64,000 nucleotides of DNA from Phallusia mammillata (Eukaryota > Chordata > Ascidiacea > Phlebobranchia > Ascidiidae). This document shows positions 1-14,069 of the stretch, in pieces. How positions within the stretch are numbered: position 1 is the first letter of the stretch; each line of letters begins with the position of its first letter. The notes below the pieces were generated by a model that worked only from the letters and a program-made list of their open reading frames with translations, made no database searches and had not been told where the DNA came from. The DNA is taken from contig QLIY01000262.1 of NCBI GenBank assembly GCA_003260075.1, forward strand, positions 115,036 to 179,035, given 5' to 3'. Position numbers and translations under genes: made by a program.

Positions 1-145
1 TATGGTGTAAATCGGCCTTCGGTACTCGCACGTTGGTATCGAAAACTGAGACAAAATATTTCGATACCGAGTACGAGTATCGATACCACTGAAATCGTTC
101 GATACCATCGATACCGAGTACCGGGTACTCGTCCCATCACTAACT
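1..145. repeat. Fragment of a DNA-transposon-like repeat
   Basis: The first 145 bases repeat the words 'cgatacc' and 'gagtac' in both orientations and end in a sequence whose reverse complement reads AGTGATGGGACGAG, which resembles hAT-type terminal repeats. The element is cut by the window edge, so its class is only a suggestion. Confidence 0.35.
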
Positions 146-613
146 ACTTCCAATCTGCGTTTTTATATCTTAATATTTTCATTGCATGTCTGATCAGCCT
201 AAGATGTCCTCAATTGTTGCAACCGTTAATTGAAAATAACCACGATTTATAATAGTTGTGCTTACATTTTCTTCACTAACATGTAGGAGATCTTGTTAAG
301 AATTTTCAAAACGCATATCCACCGTTTCCTTGTATGTTTGAGTTTAGGGGGTAGTAAGGACGAATTTACAAACTGTTAACCCAACAGGTTCCACAACTGG
401 GTTAACGACTACTGGCAAAGTTTGGATCAAGCGGTTGCACTGAGAGACATGGTGAGGGACCAAGTAACTGATCCAGAACACTTGTGGAGCTATATTGAAC
501 GAAGATACCATTCAGGGCATGGAGCTCTGCAGCACACTGAATTATAACTGCATGTAAAATGCTCTAGATATACTGTTAGAAAGTTAAGCTGACCAAGGGA
601 TTGCCCAGTTTCG

Positions 614-1400
614 TGCTGGATATTGGAACTATAGCATGAAAGGTGAACAATACAAAAATCGTCGAAATGGTTATGCAATACCTTTTACGCTACCCCCCCC
701 CCAAACGATTAAATTCAAGTTCCCTGGCCAGTAATAAGAATACATGAGCTTTTTTATACCACTTCATTACAAGACTTACATTTCCACAAATAAGTATGCG
801 GGGTTTAAAGAAATGTTGTGATAATGTACACGCGGTGGCGCACTTGATACATCATGTTTCTATTGATTTGACCATTCGTGCAACTATCGCTTCTGCCGTC
901 AACAACTGTCCTTGCATTCGCCATTTTTTTGTTCAAAACCGTGCCCCCCCCCCCTGGATATTGGAACTATAGCATGAAAGGTGAACAATACAAAAATCGT
1001 CAAAACACTTATGCAGTACTTTTACGCTGCTGTTAAGTTTTACCGTAGTTTACTGAAATTTGCAATTATAACCATGTTTTCATAACTCGTTTTAACTTAA
1101 CAGCATTGGTTATGATAACGCAGCAAAAACATAATTCAACTCAATGGCGCCACCAAACGATTAAATTCAAGTTCCCTGGCCAGTAATAAGAATACATGAG
1201 CTATTTTGTACCACTTCATTACAAGACTTACATTTACACTAATAAGTATGCGGGGTTTACAGAAATGTTGTGATAATGCACACGTGGTGGCGCACTTGAT
1301 ACATCATGTTTTCATTGATTTGAGCAATCTTGCAACAATCGCTTCTGCCGTCAACAACTGTCCTTGCATTCGCCTTCACCATTTTTTTTTGTTTAAAACT
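614..1400. repeat. Locus represented twice through two poly-C joins
   Basis: Bases 614-692 are repeated near-identically at 955-1035, and 703-940 are repeated at about 1153-1390. The copies are separated by pure C tracts at 693-702 and 944-954. The second pair is continuous and looks like the real locus. The first pair looks like allelic contig ends. No coding sequence was recognised. Confidence 0.75.
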
Positions 1401-1680
1401 ATTAGTGTTGTGAAGCAGGTGCATTTCCTGGAAACGAATCACGCTTAGCGGGTGGAAGTTTGTGTTGTCAAAACATATTGTAACGGTGATGACGTCACGT
1501 CACTTAGCAACGTCAGTCTTTTTGTATTCACTTCGTACAGCACATGAATAGGAGGTAGTTTCATGTCAATGGCAATAACATGTAACTTGGATAGGATATT
1601 GACATAATGTTTATGTCTTTTTGCGTGGGCATTTTGTCCCTACACAACTGTTGTGCTTTAACTAACTAACCCCCCCCCCC

Positions 1681-2132
1681 TCAACCGGGGGTCCGCCAAG
1701 CGTTTTCAGGGGGTCCGCGACAACCTCTTAATCCCCGCAAAACGAGATTAATAAATCGCGATTTGAATAACACGCTTTGGCGTTTACAAAATAGCATGAA
1801 ACGTGTTTGACAACATTCTTAGTAGGCGACAAACCACAGTGCATTATGACATCTAAACCCCATTGTGATGCAACAGACGTAAGTTGTTAGTGGAAAACAA
1901 CGTCACATTACACTGTAATGTAAAGGCTCTTTCTTGTTGATTCCCTATGTCGCAACCCAGAAAAAGGGATTAAAATTTTGGTCCTGGACCAAACGTGGTA
2001 GTAACTTTATGCACCATGTTTTGGTTGCTTGTTAATAAAAAAGGACAAAATTACCCAAAACTTCTAAGGGGTCCGCAATTAGATTACAGCACCGAAAAGG
2101 GTCCGCGAAGGCAAAAAGGTTGATAACCACTG
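1681..2132. mobile_element. hAT-type miniature element, 5' end lost in a poly-C join
   Basis: The left part carries 'tcaaccgggggtccgcc' and the right end reads 'aggttgataaccactg', the usual pair of hAT-type ends (CAGTGGTTNTCAACC and its reverse). The left terminus falls inside the C tract at 1670-1680, so the target duplication cannot be checked. No transposase reading frame is present. Confidence 0.6.
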
Positions 2133-3167
2133 AATTGAATTATCACATATCGAGACACTGCTTTTATTTTTTTAAAGAATACATTTTATGTGTATGGTTT
2201 GGCCGCATAAAACTATCAGGTTATGAGTGCATTTATAATGACACTGTTCGGCATTCATATGTGTCAAGATGGCATTAGGTGTGTTCCCCATATTTTCTAA
2301 GTTTCATCTATATCACAATGACTATTATTGAAGTCGCGGAAATCTACTTTTTTGCACATAGGTTCTTATGTTACAAAAATCTGTTCATGCTATTTTCTCG
2401 CAAAGATATGTTGGTTTATGTTTGTAGGCTTTCGCTGGTGCATCTTTGTTGTACTTTATGCTTTTGTGCATAATCTGTCATCTTTATTAATACGCGATGC
2501 GATATGTGATTCTGCGCTATAGTCAACATAAAACTGTCATATTATGGGTTTGTTTTGTTTACATTCGCGCTTAAGTGGTATTTCCCAGCCTTGCTTCATT
2601 TTTAACATGTTACTTTGTTGTCCAGATGTTTGTATAGTTCATATGACGTTAAACCGGCTTGCGCAATAGAACACGCCACTTTTCATTGTGACTTTTTGTA
2701 CTCGATCCTTAACATACGTCACAGATTAAACCCTATCCGTAATCTAACACCTTTACAGTCTACAGGAGAACAATTTACAGGCTTGATGAAATTGGATTTC
2801 GTAAGCGTGGTTATCAAGCCATTTCCAACTTAACAATTTGTTGCGACCTTACATGATAATAGAAGGCCCGAAAACAAAAGAAAAATATGACACCGTTGAC
2901 GTAAGTGACATAAACACAAACATTGCTTTGTTGACGTTAGTGATATATAAACAATGTCTGTGAGTTATCACGAATCATTTTTGCATGTGCATTTCCTGAT
3001 TGCCACAAAGGTATATCAACAGACTATAAAGAAATGGTGGAAATGCTAATTACAGTGATTATGTAGGTTGAAATATGGATAACTTTGCAAAGGGCAAGTC
3101 AACCACCAGCGGACGAATTATGTCTGAAGACAGTTTTATTGCAGATTTCAATGTAGACAAAATGTAG

Positions 3168-3224
<57 letters not shown>

Positions 3225-3424
3225 TACTGAGGCTCGTTTATCGATAAAAATATGTGTAAAAAAGCCTAAAAAAGAAAGAAAAATTGTGTGCCACTTTTGT
3301 ACACAAACTTTTTATACCCTATCTGTAAATCATGCGAAAATGAAAAAATACTCTAGCCTGTATTTTTGCTCAGCGCGCTCTGGCCAAATGCAGCCATTTT
3401 AGTAAAAGCTTTTGAGGCCCGCGG

Positions 3425-3523
<99 letters not shown>

Positions 3524-6229
3524 CTAACATCCGTTGCTCATTTTACTCGTAGCTGATATTTCAATACAAGAAGCGCATTGTATAAAACACAACAAAGTAA
3601 AGTAAACTTGTGTTGTGTAAACATGTGCGGACAATGGCCTGATCATGGTAATTGTAAATGGTCCTTCAGTGATAAATGTCGCATATCCCTGGTTAACCAA
3701 CAGGAAATATAGTCATATAGTTTAATACAAACAAATGTTTCGTTTCAACACTTGCGATAAGCACCAGTGATAAACACGTCAAAAAACAACACTTGCGTCA
3801 CTTATGTTCCCTATAGATTTATTCATTAAACTAGGTTTCACACAAACATTGTATACCGGGTGCAAAAAGATGGGCTGCTGACGTACAGCGACACTTCGAT
3901 CGCTTGTGTACGTAAGAGTCACTTTAATGAGAAAATCCATCGACATTGCGTCAGACGTTTCGTATTCGCACTACTAATGCCGACTTTAGTATTGAAAAAC
4001 AAACAGTGGGGTAAACTATACGGGATGTGATCAATATAAAATCGTCTCGTCCTATTGCATGAACATTCGTTGCAAGCTTATGGGAGGCCAGGTGCGTTAC
4101 AGACAAAGAAAACCAGCTTGCGCAAGAGGGTTAAAGGGGAACCGTGAATAATAATTTCGCTGTCTTGTCTGCTGTTAATAACCGTTGAAATAAAATGTTT
4201 GTGTCTCTAAAATTGGTTTTGGACTGTATTGCCGCAACGTTTAGATTTTTTAGGATTTAAGATTATCGATTATCTCCTAAAATGTAATGTTATCATCTTA
4301 CCTTCCCCCCCCCCCTGTTTGTGTCTCTAAAATTGGTTTTGGACTGTATTGCCGCAACGTTTAAATTTTTTAGGAATATAAGATTATCGATTATCTCCTA
4401 AAATGTAATGTTATCATCTTACCTTTAAGTATTTTCATGCCAGAGACCTGGGAAATGTGATTTATGACCCAATCGGCGTTCTTAATTGAGCCGACGTTAA
4501 GTGCAGCGTAAGGTGAATGTGCATTCGCGAATCTCGAGCCCATTTAAACAATGGACCACCAACATTTCGAAATTAAAGAAACGGTGTGGACCTCCCCCCC
4601 CCCGGGAAATGTGATTTATGACCCAATCGGCGTTCTTAATTGAGCCGACGTAAGTGCAGCGTAAGGTGAATGTACATTCGCGAATCGCGAGCCCATTTAA
4701 ACAATGGACCACCAACATTTCGCAACTAAAGAAGCGGTGTGGACCTTATAAACGCCACACATTAGGTTGCGTCATTTGGCAAAAACTTTCAGGTTCTTAC
4801 AAATAAATTGCAAAGGTCTGACTGGCCACAAAAGAGAAATAGATATTTATCAAACCGATACTTAATGATCAGAAGTAGTTTACGTTTATTTGCACCCCAG
4901 ACGTTAAGTTTGTCTCGTTGTTGTTTTTTGTTAAGACAAAAACTTTAGTGTAGTCATTTTTTCAGGCCCCCCCCCCTTTATTTGCACCCCAGACGTTAAG
5001 TTTGTCTCGTTGTTGTTTTTTGTTCAGACAAAAACTTTAGTGTAGTCATTTTTTCAGGTTTTTTTGATTTGAACTTGTTGAAACACTCTTTAACGACTAC
5101 ATAGAAACCACATGTTAGCAAATATAGTTAGGTTTACTAGTACGTTATTTGTAAGTCTACTTATACAGTTATTGCGAAGGTGAACCTGGCATTGTTTCAT
5201 GATACGCTTTGCATACCCCCCCCCCCTTAGCAAATATAGTTAGGTTTACTAGTACGTTATTTGTAAGTCTACTTCTACAGTACGCTTTGCATATGCCTGA
5301 TATTCAAAGCATCTTCCTGATGGGATTTTAGACATTTCAATGACCAAATTAAGATACACTTGATGAAGATATCTTCGACTGTTCGAATGAACTGCCATTA
5401 ATAACTCGCGAAGGCCGTAATATAAAGTTCACTTTGTTGATTTGTGTTTACGACTATTTACAAATTTGCATTGCTGGCCTATTATACCCCAAGGTATTCG
5501 ATGAGTCATTTGCTGAGTTTAAGATTATGCAAGTGAAAACACTGGATACTAGCATATGATGATACAATTGATTTCAACAGGAATAAGGGTGCACAGGGGC
5601 AAATAGATCGATTTATTCCTATTTAGACGACTAAATCTTAACGTTGTAACCTAAAAGCAGCACAACGCCATCAAAGGATGCACAGTTTTTTGTGCTTAGA
5701 GCTATTTTTATTTGTAATACAACGGGGTTGCACCAAATGTGCGTTAATGCATGTGTTTATGTGCGTTGTTTTAAAAATACTAGGAACCAAAAAATATGCA
5801 GACAACAGGACAGGACGCCTTTGTTCAATTTCGGGTTAAAAGTTTCGCGTGATTCGCTGTGGCCATTGTTGTCCTACAATATTACGTAACAGCGGAGGCG
5901 CCTTTTTTGGCGAGCCGGCTTCTTATAAGAGCTCGATTTGGAGTTTTCAATTGTAGTAAACCGCGGCCTTAACCAGTTGCGGATAATCTGAGTGAATGGG
6001 CTCAGACTACGACAGGGGCAGAGGCGTTTTATGGCTAAAACGCTACAAAAGTGTTTAAGCGGGTCTAAACCGCTATGGAGGACTGCGTTTGTTATAAAAA
6101 ACTGCAAGGTGTATTTATGTAGGGAATAAAACACGGACTTTGAAAAAGTAGAACGAATATACAAATTGGTTCCTACGCCAAAAAGATATTTTAAGGCACT
6201 CTCATAACTCTTGTTTTTTTTTTATTTAG
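2133..6229. other. Gene-poor stretch with duplicated contig ends
   Basis: I see no convincing exon here; the short open frames have no recognisable domain. Long C tracts lie at 3168-3220 and 3426-3521. Short C tracts at 4305-4315, 4594-4603, 4967-4976 and 5216-5226 each separate near-identical copies (4196 and 4316; 4449 and 4604; 4885 and 4977; 5114 and 5227). Confidence 0.6.
6220..6229 (+). other. Strong 3' splice acceptor upstream of the transporter start
   Basis: A run of Ts followed by 'atttag' ends at 6229, about 47 bases before the first ATG of the SLC17-like gene. It would suit either an untranslated first exon upstream or spliced-leader trans-splicing, which is common in tunicates. 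No upstream exon could be identified. Confidence 0.45.
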
Positions 6230-6276
6230 ACAAAATTGCATTACTTTACTGCTAGTATAAATTACATTATTTCAAG

Positions 6277-9200
6277 ATGGTGATTGACACTTTGTCCTCT
6301 GTGCTCAGCCTTCAAAAAGTCGAGGTAAGAAATATGACTATTAAATGTTAGGGTTTAATAAAATCATGATCTTCCTCTAACATCAAAATTTGGTTGACTT
6401 TATTGCAGAAAGCTCGGGTAAGCTGTTGCTGCTTTTACAAACGCAATGTTTTGGCTTTCATGATGTCACTCGGCGTCGTCAACGTATTTTCGCTGCGGAA
6501 TGGAATAAACGTCGCGCTGCTGGCAATGGTAAGTCTTCAAACCACTATAGTTTGGTGCTTTGCCACAAACAGCGACAAAATACAACGCAGCTACATCATA
6601 CGCAAACACTGAAATAGGCAAAGTTATGGTTTTAAAGACTTCAAATTACATTTTCAGCATTTTTACATCAAACAGGATTTCTTTAGTTTAACAAAGATAT
6701 TTTAACGATCCAAACGAAGCCTATGGACGAAAAGCGATAGTTTTCGACATTTAATACATAGTACTTGATTTTCAATGTCAAAACACTATAGCTTATGTCT
6801 AAATAAGCTTCAACCGGTGTTGCAGGGCTGCAATCGAGCGTAACAAAGCGGTTTTCTAACTCTTGTTACGTCACAAAGACTTGCAGGTTTGGACCATAAC
6901 AAACCTGTTTACTCGCAGACGAAATCAACTGGGAATGCTACAGACATTGGAAACTTCACAAGGGAAAGTACCTGCCGCGTTACAACTGGTGTGACGAATG
7001 GAACCACTCAGGTATGACGCTAATTTTTTAGACAGAGCATATGAAGTGCTTTTTTACGTTGTCTGGGCTCAGCAATATATTTTGTTCAGTAGTGCTGTTA
7101 AAAGTTGTTGTTTTTGTTGCACGACACGGCCAGGTACTAGGTGTAAATCGGGTTTCAAACTAGATTTATGCAGTTAACTGTCCTAATTTTATTTTATTAA
7201 GTGTAAAACAAGTAATGACAAATCAATTTGAAACGCAAATAGAACATTAGCCAATTGCGTCCATTGTTGCCTGTCTTTAAAAACACAATTTTAGATTGAC
7301 AACAAACCTTTAGCTTGAAAAAACTTCTTGGATCCACTTTATACCCTGCCCACAAGAGCAAAACATTGCGTCGAGTCCGCAAATTATGACTATCCAAAGG
7401 TCGATGTTGAGCTGTTTGAACTCCTGAGTTCACCGCGTATTGTTTACTCACGAACTTTAGCGGTATGCTATTGGATGTTATCCAAACCTTATGCTTTTTA
7501 CTACGGATGCCGCTGACGATGCACAACTTTAAGTGTTCTGTTTGCCGAAAAACACTGATTTTTGTGCAAAAGTTCTTGCAATTGACCCAAACTAACAGTT
7601 TAAATCTGCTTAATGATACCTTACAACATGATCGCACACTCCTTTGCTTTTTTAGCTTTGTTTTCTGTCATTCGAGGACTGCTGCACTTACAGCTTGTTT
7701 ATCATGTCATTTTCGCTATGTTTAGGAGGGAGAGTTTGATTGGTCAATCCAAGATCAGACTTTGATACTGGCCTCTTATTTTTACGGCTATCTGATCGGA
7801 AACATACCTTCCGCTTACCTCTTGAAACGCTTCGGAATCAGACCTGTTTTTGGTATAAATGGGTTCGTCTCGTCAGTCATCACTATCTTTATACCCGTTA
7901 TGGCCAAAACGAACTTTGGATTGCTGGTCACTGCAAGAATTGTCATGGGATTTTTTCAGGTAGATATAACTATCGGTTGCTGTACACCAAAACTACACAA
8001 CGTACGACCATGCAAGATACTATTTTCACTAGCATAGTCAAGAAGTGTTCAAAATTGCTTAAGCATTTTACAATTCGCCCTCTAATATATAAAATAGCGC
8101 AATACATTTTGGTATGTAATAATAATACTAATCAAGAGTGTAAAACCACAATACTTGAACAAGCTTTACCCCATACAACGAATAATATATAGTTCTGGTT
8201 AAGAGCTAATTGTCGTATTAATAGTATATCAAAAGAACTCATGCATACTTGTTCATTGTTATAGGCGGCCACTTTTCCAACTTGCCTTCACGCGTGGAGT
8301 ATTTGGGCTCCACCAGCTGAACGAAGTCGCTTGGTTTCTAGTTCATTTGCTGGAATGTCAGTGGGAAATTTCTTGATTTTTCCCCTCGTGGGACTTATCG
8401 TCGATATGCTGAACTGGGAATCTGTATTTTATCTTTCAGGTAAAGGCGAAAATTACGCCAATATTGTACTTTACATGTCACATATGGCTTTGTAAATAAC
8501 TATATAAAACACCAATATTTGCTCCCATAAACGACTATTATTAAAGTCGTTTCCTTTGAACATAAGATGAACATAAATTCATAACTGGCATAACGGCACA
8601 CTCAGATATAAATTCCTAAATCCCAGATAGACTTCTGTCGTGGATTCGAATCCCAGCGCATGCAGGCTAGATTTTTCTAACATAGGCTACGCCTTATGGG
8701 AATGCTTGGTGACCGGTAGATTAAGTATAACGCTCTACATAAGGTTTGGACATATTTGTCCTGATATGCGAAAATACACAAAATAATCACGGTCTTTTTT
8801 GTGAACGTAGGTGCATTTGGCCTTCTTTGGTCAATCGCATGGGTAGTGCTTATCCGAAACACACCGAACGATCACCCCTGCATTTCAGAACATGAAAGAG
8901 AATACATCAAATCTCGGGTCGGACGACCACTGGTTAGTAGACTAAAAGTATTACAATATTTGAGTGACTTCTAGGCCTGTTTATGTTTTCTGGTAAAGCT
9001 TCAATACTTTGTGAATACAAGTTAAACATTACAGCCATTTCTAGTTTAGTTGAATCAATTAATTCTATTTCTTGTTGTTTAGGAGCGACCATGGCCATTG
9101 AAAAGTATTTTGACTTCGCTTCCCGTGTTGGTGATATTTATTGCACACGTTAGTGACAACTGGTCAACATACAGTCTCACTGCCCTTGCACCGATCTACA

Positions 9201-12200
9201 TTTCGCGTGTTCAGGGTTTCGACCTTAAATCGGTAAGAATGTTTCTATAATTTTGTAAGGAAGTGACTTATAATATAAATTTTGAATATGTTAATTTAAT
9301 TTTGTTTTTTATGGCCTAAAACATACTGCGTGCAAACCTGTTTAATGTAGTGTTTTCTGTTTACGTTCAAAACAAAAACTACTATCTAACCAACAAAAGT
9401 CGCATGGGACGTAGAAACGTCTTATAATAAAAACTATTGGAAGAGTCAAATACTTGTTTCTACTCTCTAACGTTTATCACGAATTCCCCCCCCCCGTTCA
9501 AAACAAAAACTACTATCTAACCAACAAAAGTCGCATGGGACGTCGAAACGTCTTTTAATAACTACTGGAAGACCCAAATACTTGTTTCTACTCTCTACGT
9601 TTATCACGAATGTAGTGATACATTATTTCGTGCCTTTCGTTGAAATATGATTAAAAATATGCAAACACAAAAATCAACAAATAAAAACATTTTTTGCGTT
9701 CACAGGCTGGTATCTTGTCAGCTTTGCCATTCATTGTAAGGCTGCTTGTCACCACAGTATGGGGCTGGGTTTCTGATTTTATCATCAAACGGACGAAAGC
9801 AAGACTATGTGTTCGCAAGGTAAGCAGCGCTGAATTCAAATTACGAACCATTTTTTTAAGTTATACTAATCGTAGAGTCAAAAATCCAACAACGCAGACA
9901 ATTTGCGATAAAAGATATTTTCGACGAAAAACTCATATTCTGGAAATCATTTTCATTTCTATTTGAATAAGACAGTGACGATGTTTCAATTGCCTTGAAT
10001 AAGAAAGCTAACATATTTTACCCTGGAAATAAATGTTTTCAAACTTGTGATAGATTCGGGAAAAAAGTTGCTCTTATCCATGCCTTTCTAGCGCGTGAGT
10101 TAATGCTGATAAAAACATATTGCGAAACAGTTTCACATGACCCGCTTTATGAAAGGGCGTAAAAACCGAACTCAAGTTATTTCACAACAACGAAGTAAAC
10201 AGTTAACTACCCCCATATACTCCCACGCTTACATTGGTTCCCTTTTTTCGGTTCCTTACAATAAACACAGGGCTGTAACATTGGACCCGGTGGATTCACG
10301 AGGTGCAATAAACATGTTTCTTGTGTCCACAGATTTCATCATCGCTTCCCTTGGCCGTGGCAGGCATCAGTTTGTGCGCTGTGGCTTTCTTAGGTTGCAA
10401 CACTTGGCCCGTAATTGCGTTATTAACCTCGTCCGTGGGTGTGTTAGGCATGACAAGTAAGTTGGTATAGCGTTTGCATACAACAGTTAATCGATTCGTT
10501 AATATTTAACAGCCGGTCTAGACTCAACTATTACAGCTTGGTTACAGAAATCGTATTGTTGTTGACGTGTTGGCAGAAACATGTTTAGGAAATTAGTGCC
10601 CCGTTTGCGTACAACTTTTATCACAGTTACGAAGATTTGTAATTTTCCCGCAAACTAAGCGAACCGTTTAATTTGATAAAACCATAATTTCAATCGACAC
10701 AATGTGGCATCAATGGACGACTTTTATTTTAATAAAAAAAAACATATACCTTTATAACACTATACACGGATCTGTACATAAGTTTAATGCTGAAAGTACC
10801 GGCCAAAACAGACGTAAAAGGCGACATGCCTAGTTATCCGAAACTTTTAAATAATATCGCTTTTTACGTCTCTTTGGCCTGTTGTTTTCCTCGTAAGACG
10901 CTTTTATCTTTTATTAGACGCATAAATTACGTTACGTTATTCAAGGTGCAAATGATATAGCCGGTATAAAATAGACATTGCTGGTTTATAAAGAGTCCAA
11001 AATTTAGGGTATAAACTGATTGCCACAGGTACACCGTACAAGGTTTCTTTTGTGGTCTGTTTATTTCTTTTTCGATAAATAATGTCACAGTTATTAACCT
11101 CTGACCAACTGTTGCAACATGCAATTAACTCTTCAAGGATTCCAATAGCAATGTGCAAAAATATCTAAATAATGTGACGTAGGCACCTAATCGACGTTTC
11201 CGCATATGGCCCTTCTCTTACATAACAAATAGCGACCCGGATTATCTAAATCCGGCTAGTTATGACGGCGACAATAACTAATTTCCGGACGGGACTTTTT
11301 GTACTCGAATAAACATGTGTAGGCTACATGCACGACATAGCGGAGAAATCTGGCAGTTAGTTATTTTCCGCTAATCAACTTGGTTCGTGACTGCTGGGAA
11401 CTAGAAAAAATATGTAAAATAGATTTCGCCGCAACAATATTGGGGGTCGTGCGCAACGCTTTGAACAGGTTGTAGTCGAACGTCCTGCTTAATTTGGAAG
11501 CGCGCTGATAGCATTAGGCACGGTTTTCTGCACGTTCGATGAAAAGCGACAAAGCTGGTCATATTCGTGCATGAACTGAGTGCGTTATAACATGCCGTGG
11601 TTCACAGTTCACTAAAACATTCTAAAGACCCCATTTCGGCTATTAACCTCAAATAACTTATCCAAATCCGGTTATAAATGGGTTAATAATAGGTTAGGAA
11701 TTTTTTTGACATATTTTTACTAGTTAATTGATTTTTGCGTCATATTTTGTCACGTGACTAACCGTGTTTCCATTTTTTAGCTTCCGGTCATTGCTCGTCG
11801 TATCTTGACGTCACGGGATCTTATAGCGGTGTGATCTTTGCTATCACAAATACTCTGATATCAGCGATTGGTTTTCTGGCACCTCAAGTGGCCGGTGCGC
11901 TGCTTCCAGACAATGTAAGCTGAACTTTTTTCGATAAATCATGTATTCGACCATTAGATCGATACAAACCGTACTTAATGTTATCTTTTTTAACAGTAGA
12001 ATCTTAGGGTAATATTAAACTGCGTTGTGAATACGGTATGGCCTAAACGCAATTTGGTCTATTGCCCTATATACTGTACGCCTATATAGCAATCGTTAAC
12101 TTGAAATACTATATTTACAAATTTAAACATATTGTAAACAAAACACAAATCAATGGGATGGAAAGATAAAACAACATTTTATTGTTATGATTTAATTTTT

Positions 12201-12729
12201 TTGAAAACGTCGTTATCATTCTTTCTCCAAATATTGCTTTTCACAACAAAACGGCAAGATTTGTTGTACTTTGTCTTTCAGATCAATCCAAGTTTTGTAT
12301 AAATTGTTTTAATGTTGTCCTGAATATATTGTTTGTCACTTTAATCTTGTACTTTTTATTAGAGTTTGGAAAACTGGAGAAACGTATTCCTGTTGGCCGC
12401 TGGGATATCAGTGACTGGTAGTTTAACTTTCGCTCTTTTTGCAACAGACAAGACTGAAAAATGGGCACAAGAGGAAAACAGCAAAGGTTTGTAGCCCAAC
12501 CTGTAGTTTTCTGAATTGTTTGAAACTTGTGGGTCAACCCTCGCTGAACTGGGGAAAAGTTATGGGGAAATAGTTTATCACTTTCCGACAATAACAAGCC
12601 AGTGTTGAAAGTAAGTTCAAATTAAAAACAATTCTTTGTGCAGAGGAAAAAGTTGAAAACGGACAACCGATGTTAGAGAAAGTTCCAGAAGATCAGCAAG
12701 TTAGCAGTTCTACAAGCTTGGAGTGCTGA
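6277..12729 (+). CDS. SLC17-family (sialin/VGLUT/NPT-like) anion transporter, 12 exons, complete
   Basis: Predicted membrane transporter of the major facilitator superfamily, SLC17 group, which moves organic anions (sialic acid, glutamate, phosphate-coupled substrates) across lysosomal, vesicular or plasma membranes. Exons: 6277-6324, 6409-6528, 6919-7011, 7726-7959, 8265-8439, 8811-8932, 9083-9232, 9706-9819, 10333-10456, 11781-11914, 12363-12486, 12644-12729. All introns are GT-AG, all phases agree, and the spliced frame is 507 aa, normal for the family. Helix 1 is in exon 2. Exon 3 is a luminal loop with NAT, NFT and NGT glycosylation sites. Exon 4 starts EGEFDWS, like sialin GEYDW. Exon 5 carries the signature HAWSIWAPPAERSR with the conserved histidine, and later exons match the usual family order (NTPNDHP, GILSALPF, SGVIFAITNT). 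The C-tail is hydrophilic. The exact member and substrate cannot be told; sialin-like is the best guess. The start could move if another 5' exon exists. Confidence 0.93.
8600..8760 (+). repeat. tRNA-derived SINE-like repeat in transporter intron 5
   Basis: Contains a B-box-like word 'ggattcgaatccc' (about 8642-8654) followed by a tail ('gctagatttttctaacatagg', 'tatgggaatgctt') shared with the repeats near 63.3-63.6 kb. The A-box region is degenerate. Confidence 0.6.
9367..9615. repeat. Duplicated contig end with fold-back repeat core, in transporter intron 7
   Basis: Bases 9367-9485 and 9496-9610 are near-identical copies on either side of a 10-C tract. Both contain 'gggacgtNgaaacgtct' followed by an A/T-rich 'taataa' and 'ggaaga' stretch, a core also found at 22.4 kb and 34.7 kb. 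Confidence 0.65.
10735..10910. repeat. Imperfect inverted repeat in transporter intron 9
   Basis: The block starting 'acactatacacggatctgt' matches the block at about 43,590. Words 'ggccaaaacagacgtaaaa' and 'ttttacgtctctttggcc' form an imperfect inverted pair. Probably a fold-back miniature element. Confidence 0.45.
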
Positions 12730-13195
12730 TTTAAAAACGTATCATATATTTCAGACACATGCACTTATCACACTCTTCATACACATCCGCCCAATTAAAA
12801 GTTGCCTTCAGAAAGTTTCACTCATTATATAGTATGGTTTTGAAAATAATGCTTGTTTTATTGTTGTTTTACCAGGGGACCTATCCTCCTCTCAAAAAAT
12901 CATACCTCTTCCAAATTATGTTTAGGCTATGACACTGCCTATAAAGTGGGTGACTGTGCGCTTTTTAGGGTTTTTTAGTCAAACTGCTCTGCCCCCCCCC
13001 CTCAGCAAGTTAGCAGTTCTACAAGCTTGGAGTGCTGATTTAAAAACGTCTCATATATTTCAGACACATGCACTTATCACACTCTTTATACACATCCGCC
13101 CAAAGTTGCACCCCCCCCCCACCTCTTCCAAATTATGTTTAGGCTATGACACTGCCTATAAAGTGGGTAACTGTGCGCTTTTCATGATTTTTTAG
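12693..13195. repeat. False partial copies of the transporter last exon and 3' region
   Basis: Bases 13002-13108 repeat 12693-12800 (end of exon 12 plus 3' sequence), and 13121-13195 repeat the stretch starting at about 12905. The breaks are C tracts at 12992-13001 and 13111-13120. These are contig-end duplicates, not extra exons. A possible ATTAAA polyadenylation signal lies at 12794-12799. Confidence 0.75.
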
Positions 13196-14069
13196 TCAAC
13201 CTGCTCTACTCGAGCATACACATCGCTTTGGTAAGCACAGTTTATCACGCCCCTTATGGTATAATGCCCATAAAGAGTATTTGATTGACCGTGGTATGCG
13301 ATTGGTTTAAAGTCAGAACAACTACTCAAGCTTACTATAAAACCTTTTTTTGCAAAAGAGATATGCTATGCACCGACCCCCCCCCCCCTTATGGTATAAT
13401 GCCCATAAAGAGTATTTGATTGACCGTGGTATGCAATTGGTTTAAAGTCAGAACAACTACTCAAGCTTACTATAAAAACTTTTTTTGCAAAAGAGATATG
13501 CTATGCACCGAAGTCATTTTTGTCTTCATGTTCGGTTCAACGAACATCCCATCAACGTTTATATGTCCGTGTACAAAGAAAACTATTTTTTTCATACTTT
13601 CTGATAGTTTCTGCCAGGGGTCAAACAATCATGCACTTAACTCACGGTCATCAGAGTTCAAAGTTGCCTACAGCACTTTCTTACTGTTTGCTGCTCATAC
13701 GTATGCCTTGTACACATCAGTCCTTACCACGGCACTGTAAGTGTTTATTAAGTGCACTACACTTTTACGCAATTAATCTCGTTTATGCTTGTGCCAATAA
13801 ATTAAAAATATTGGAATTTGTGTGTTTTCCGTTTTTTATCAAAGAAAATTAATTTATCAAAAGCTACTGTTTTTAATTTGTAGCTAGTTATATCTTAATG
13901 GGTAATTATACTTCCCCCCCCCCTATCAAAGAAAATTAATTTATCAAAAGCTACTGTTTTTAATTTGTAGCAAATTATATCTTAATGGGGAAATATACTA
14001 TTATGCGTTTAAGGACATTATTTTTTCATCATCATGTTACGCCTAAACTGATACCGTTAAGTGGGGGTT

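Noticed and set aside
3168..3521. Regulatory G-quadruplex or i-motif tracts
   Set aside because: The tracts are completely pure, have a sharp minimum length and stand at duplicated contig ends. That fits an assembly product better than biology.
7197..7637. A 146-codon minus-strand open frame
   Set aside because: It lies antisense in transporter intron 3, with no recognisable domain and a biased composition.
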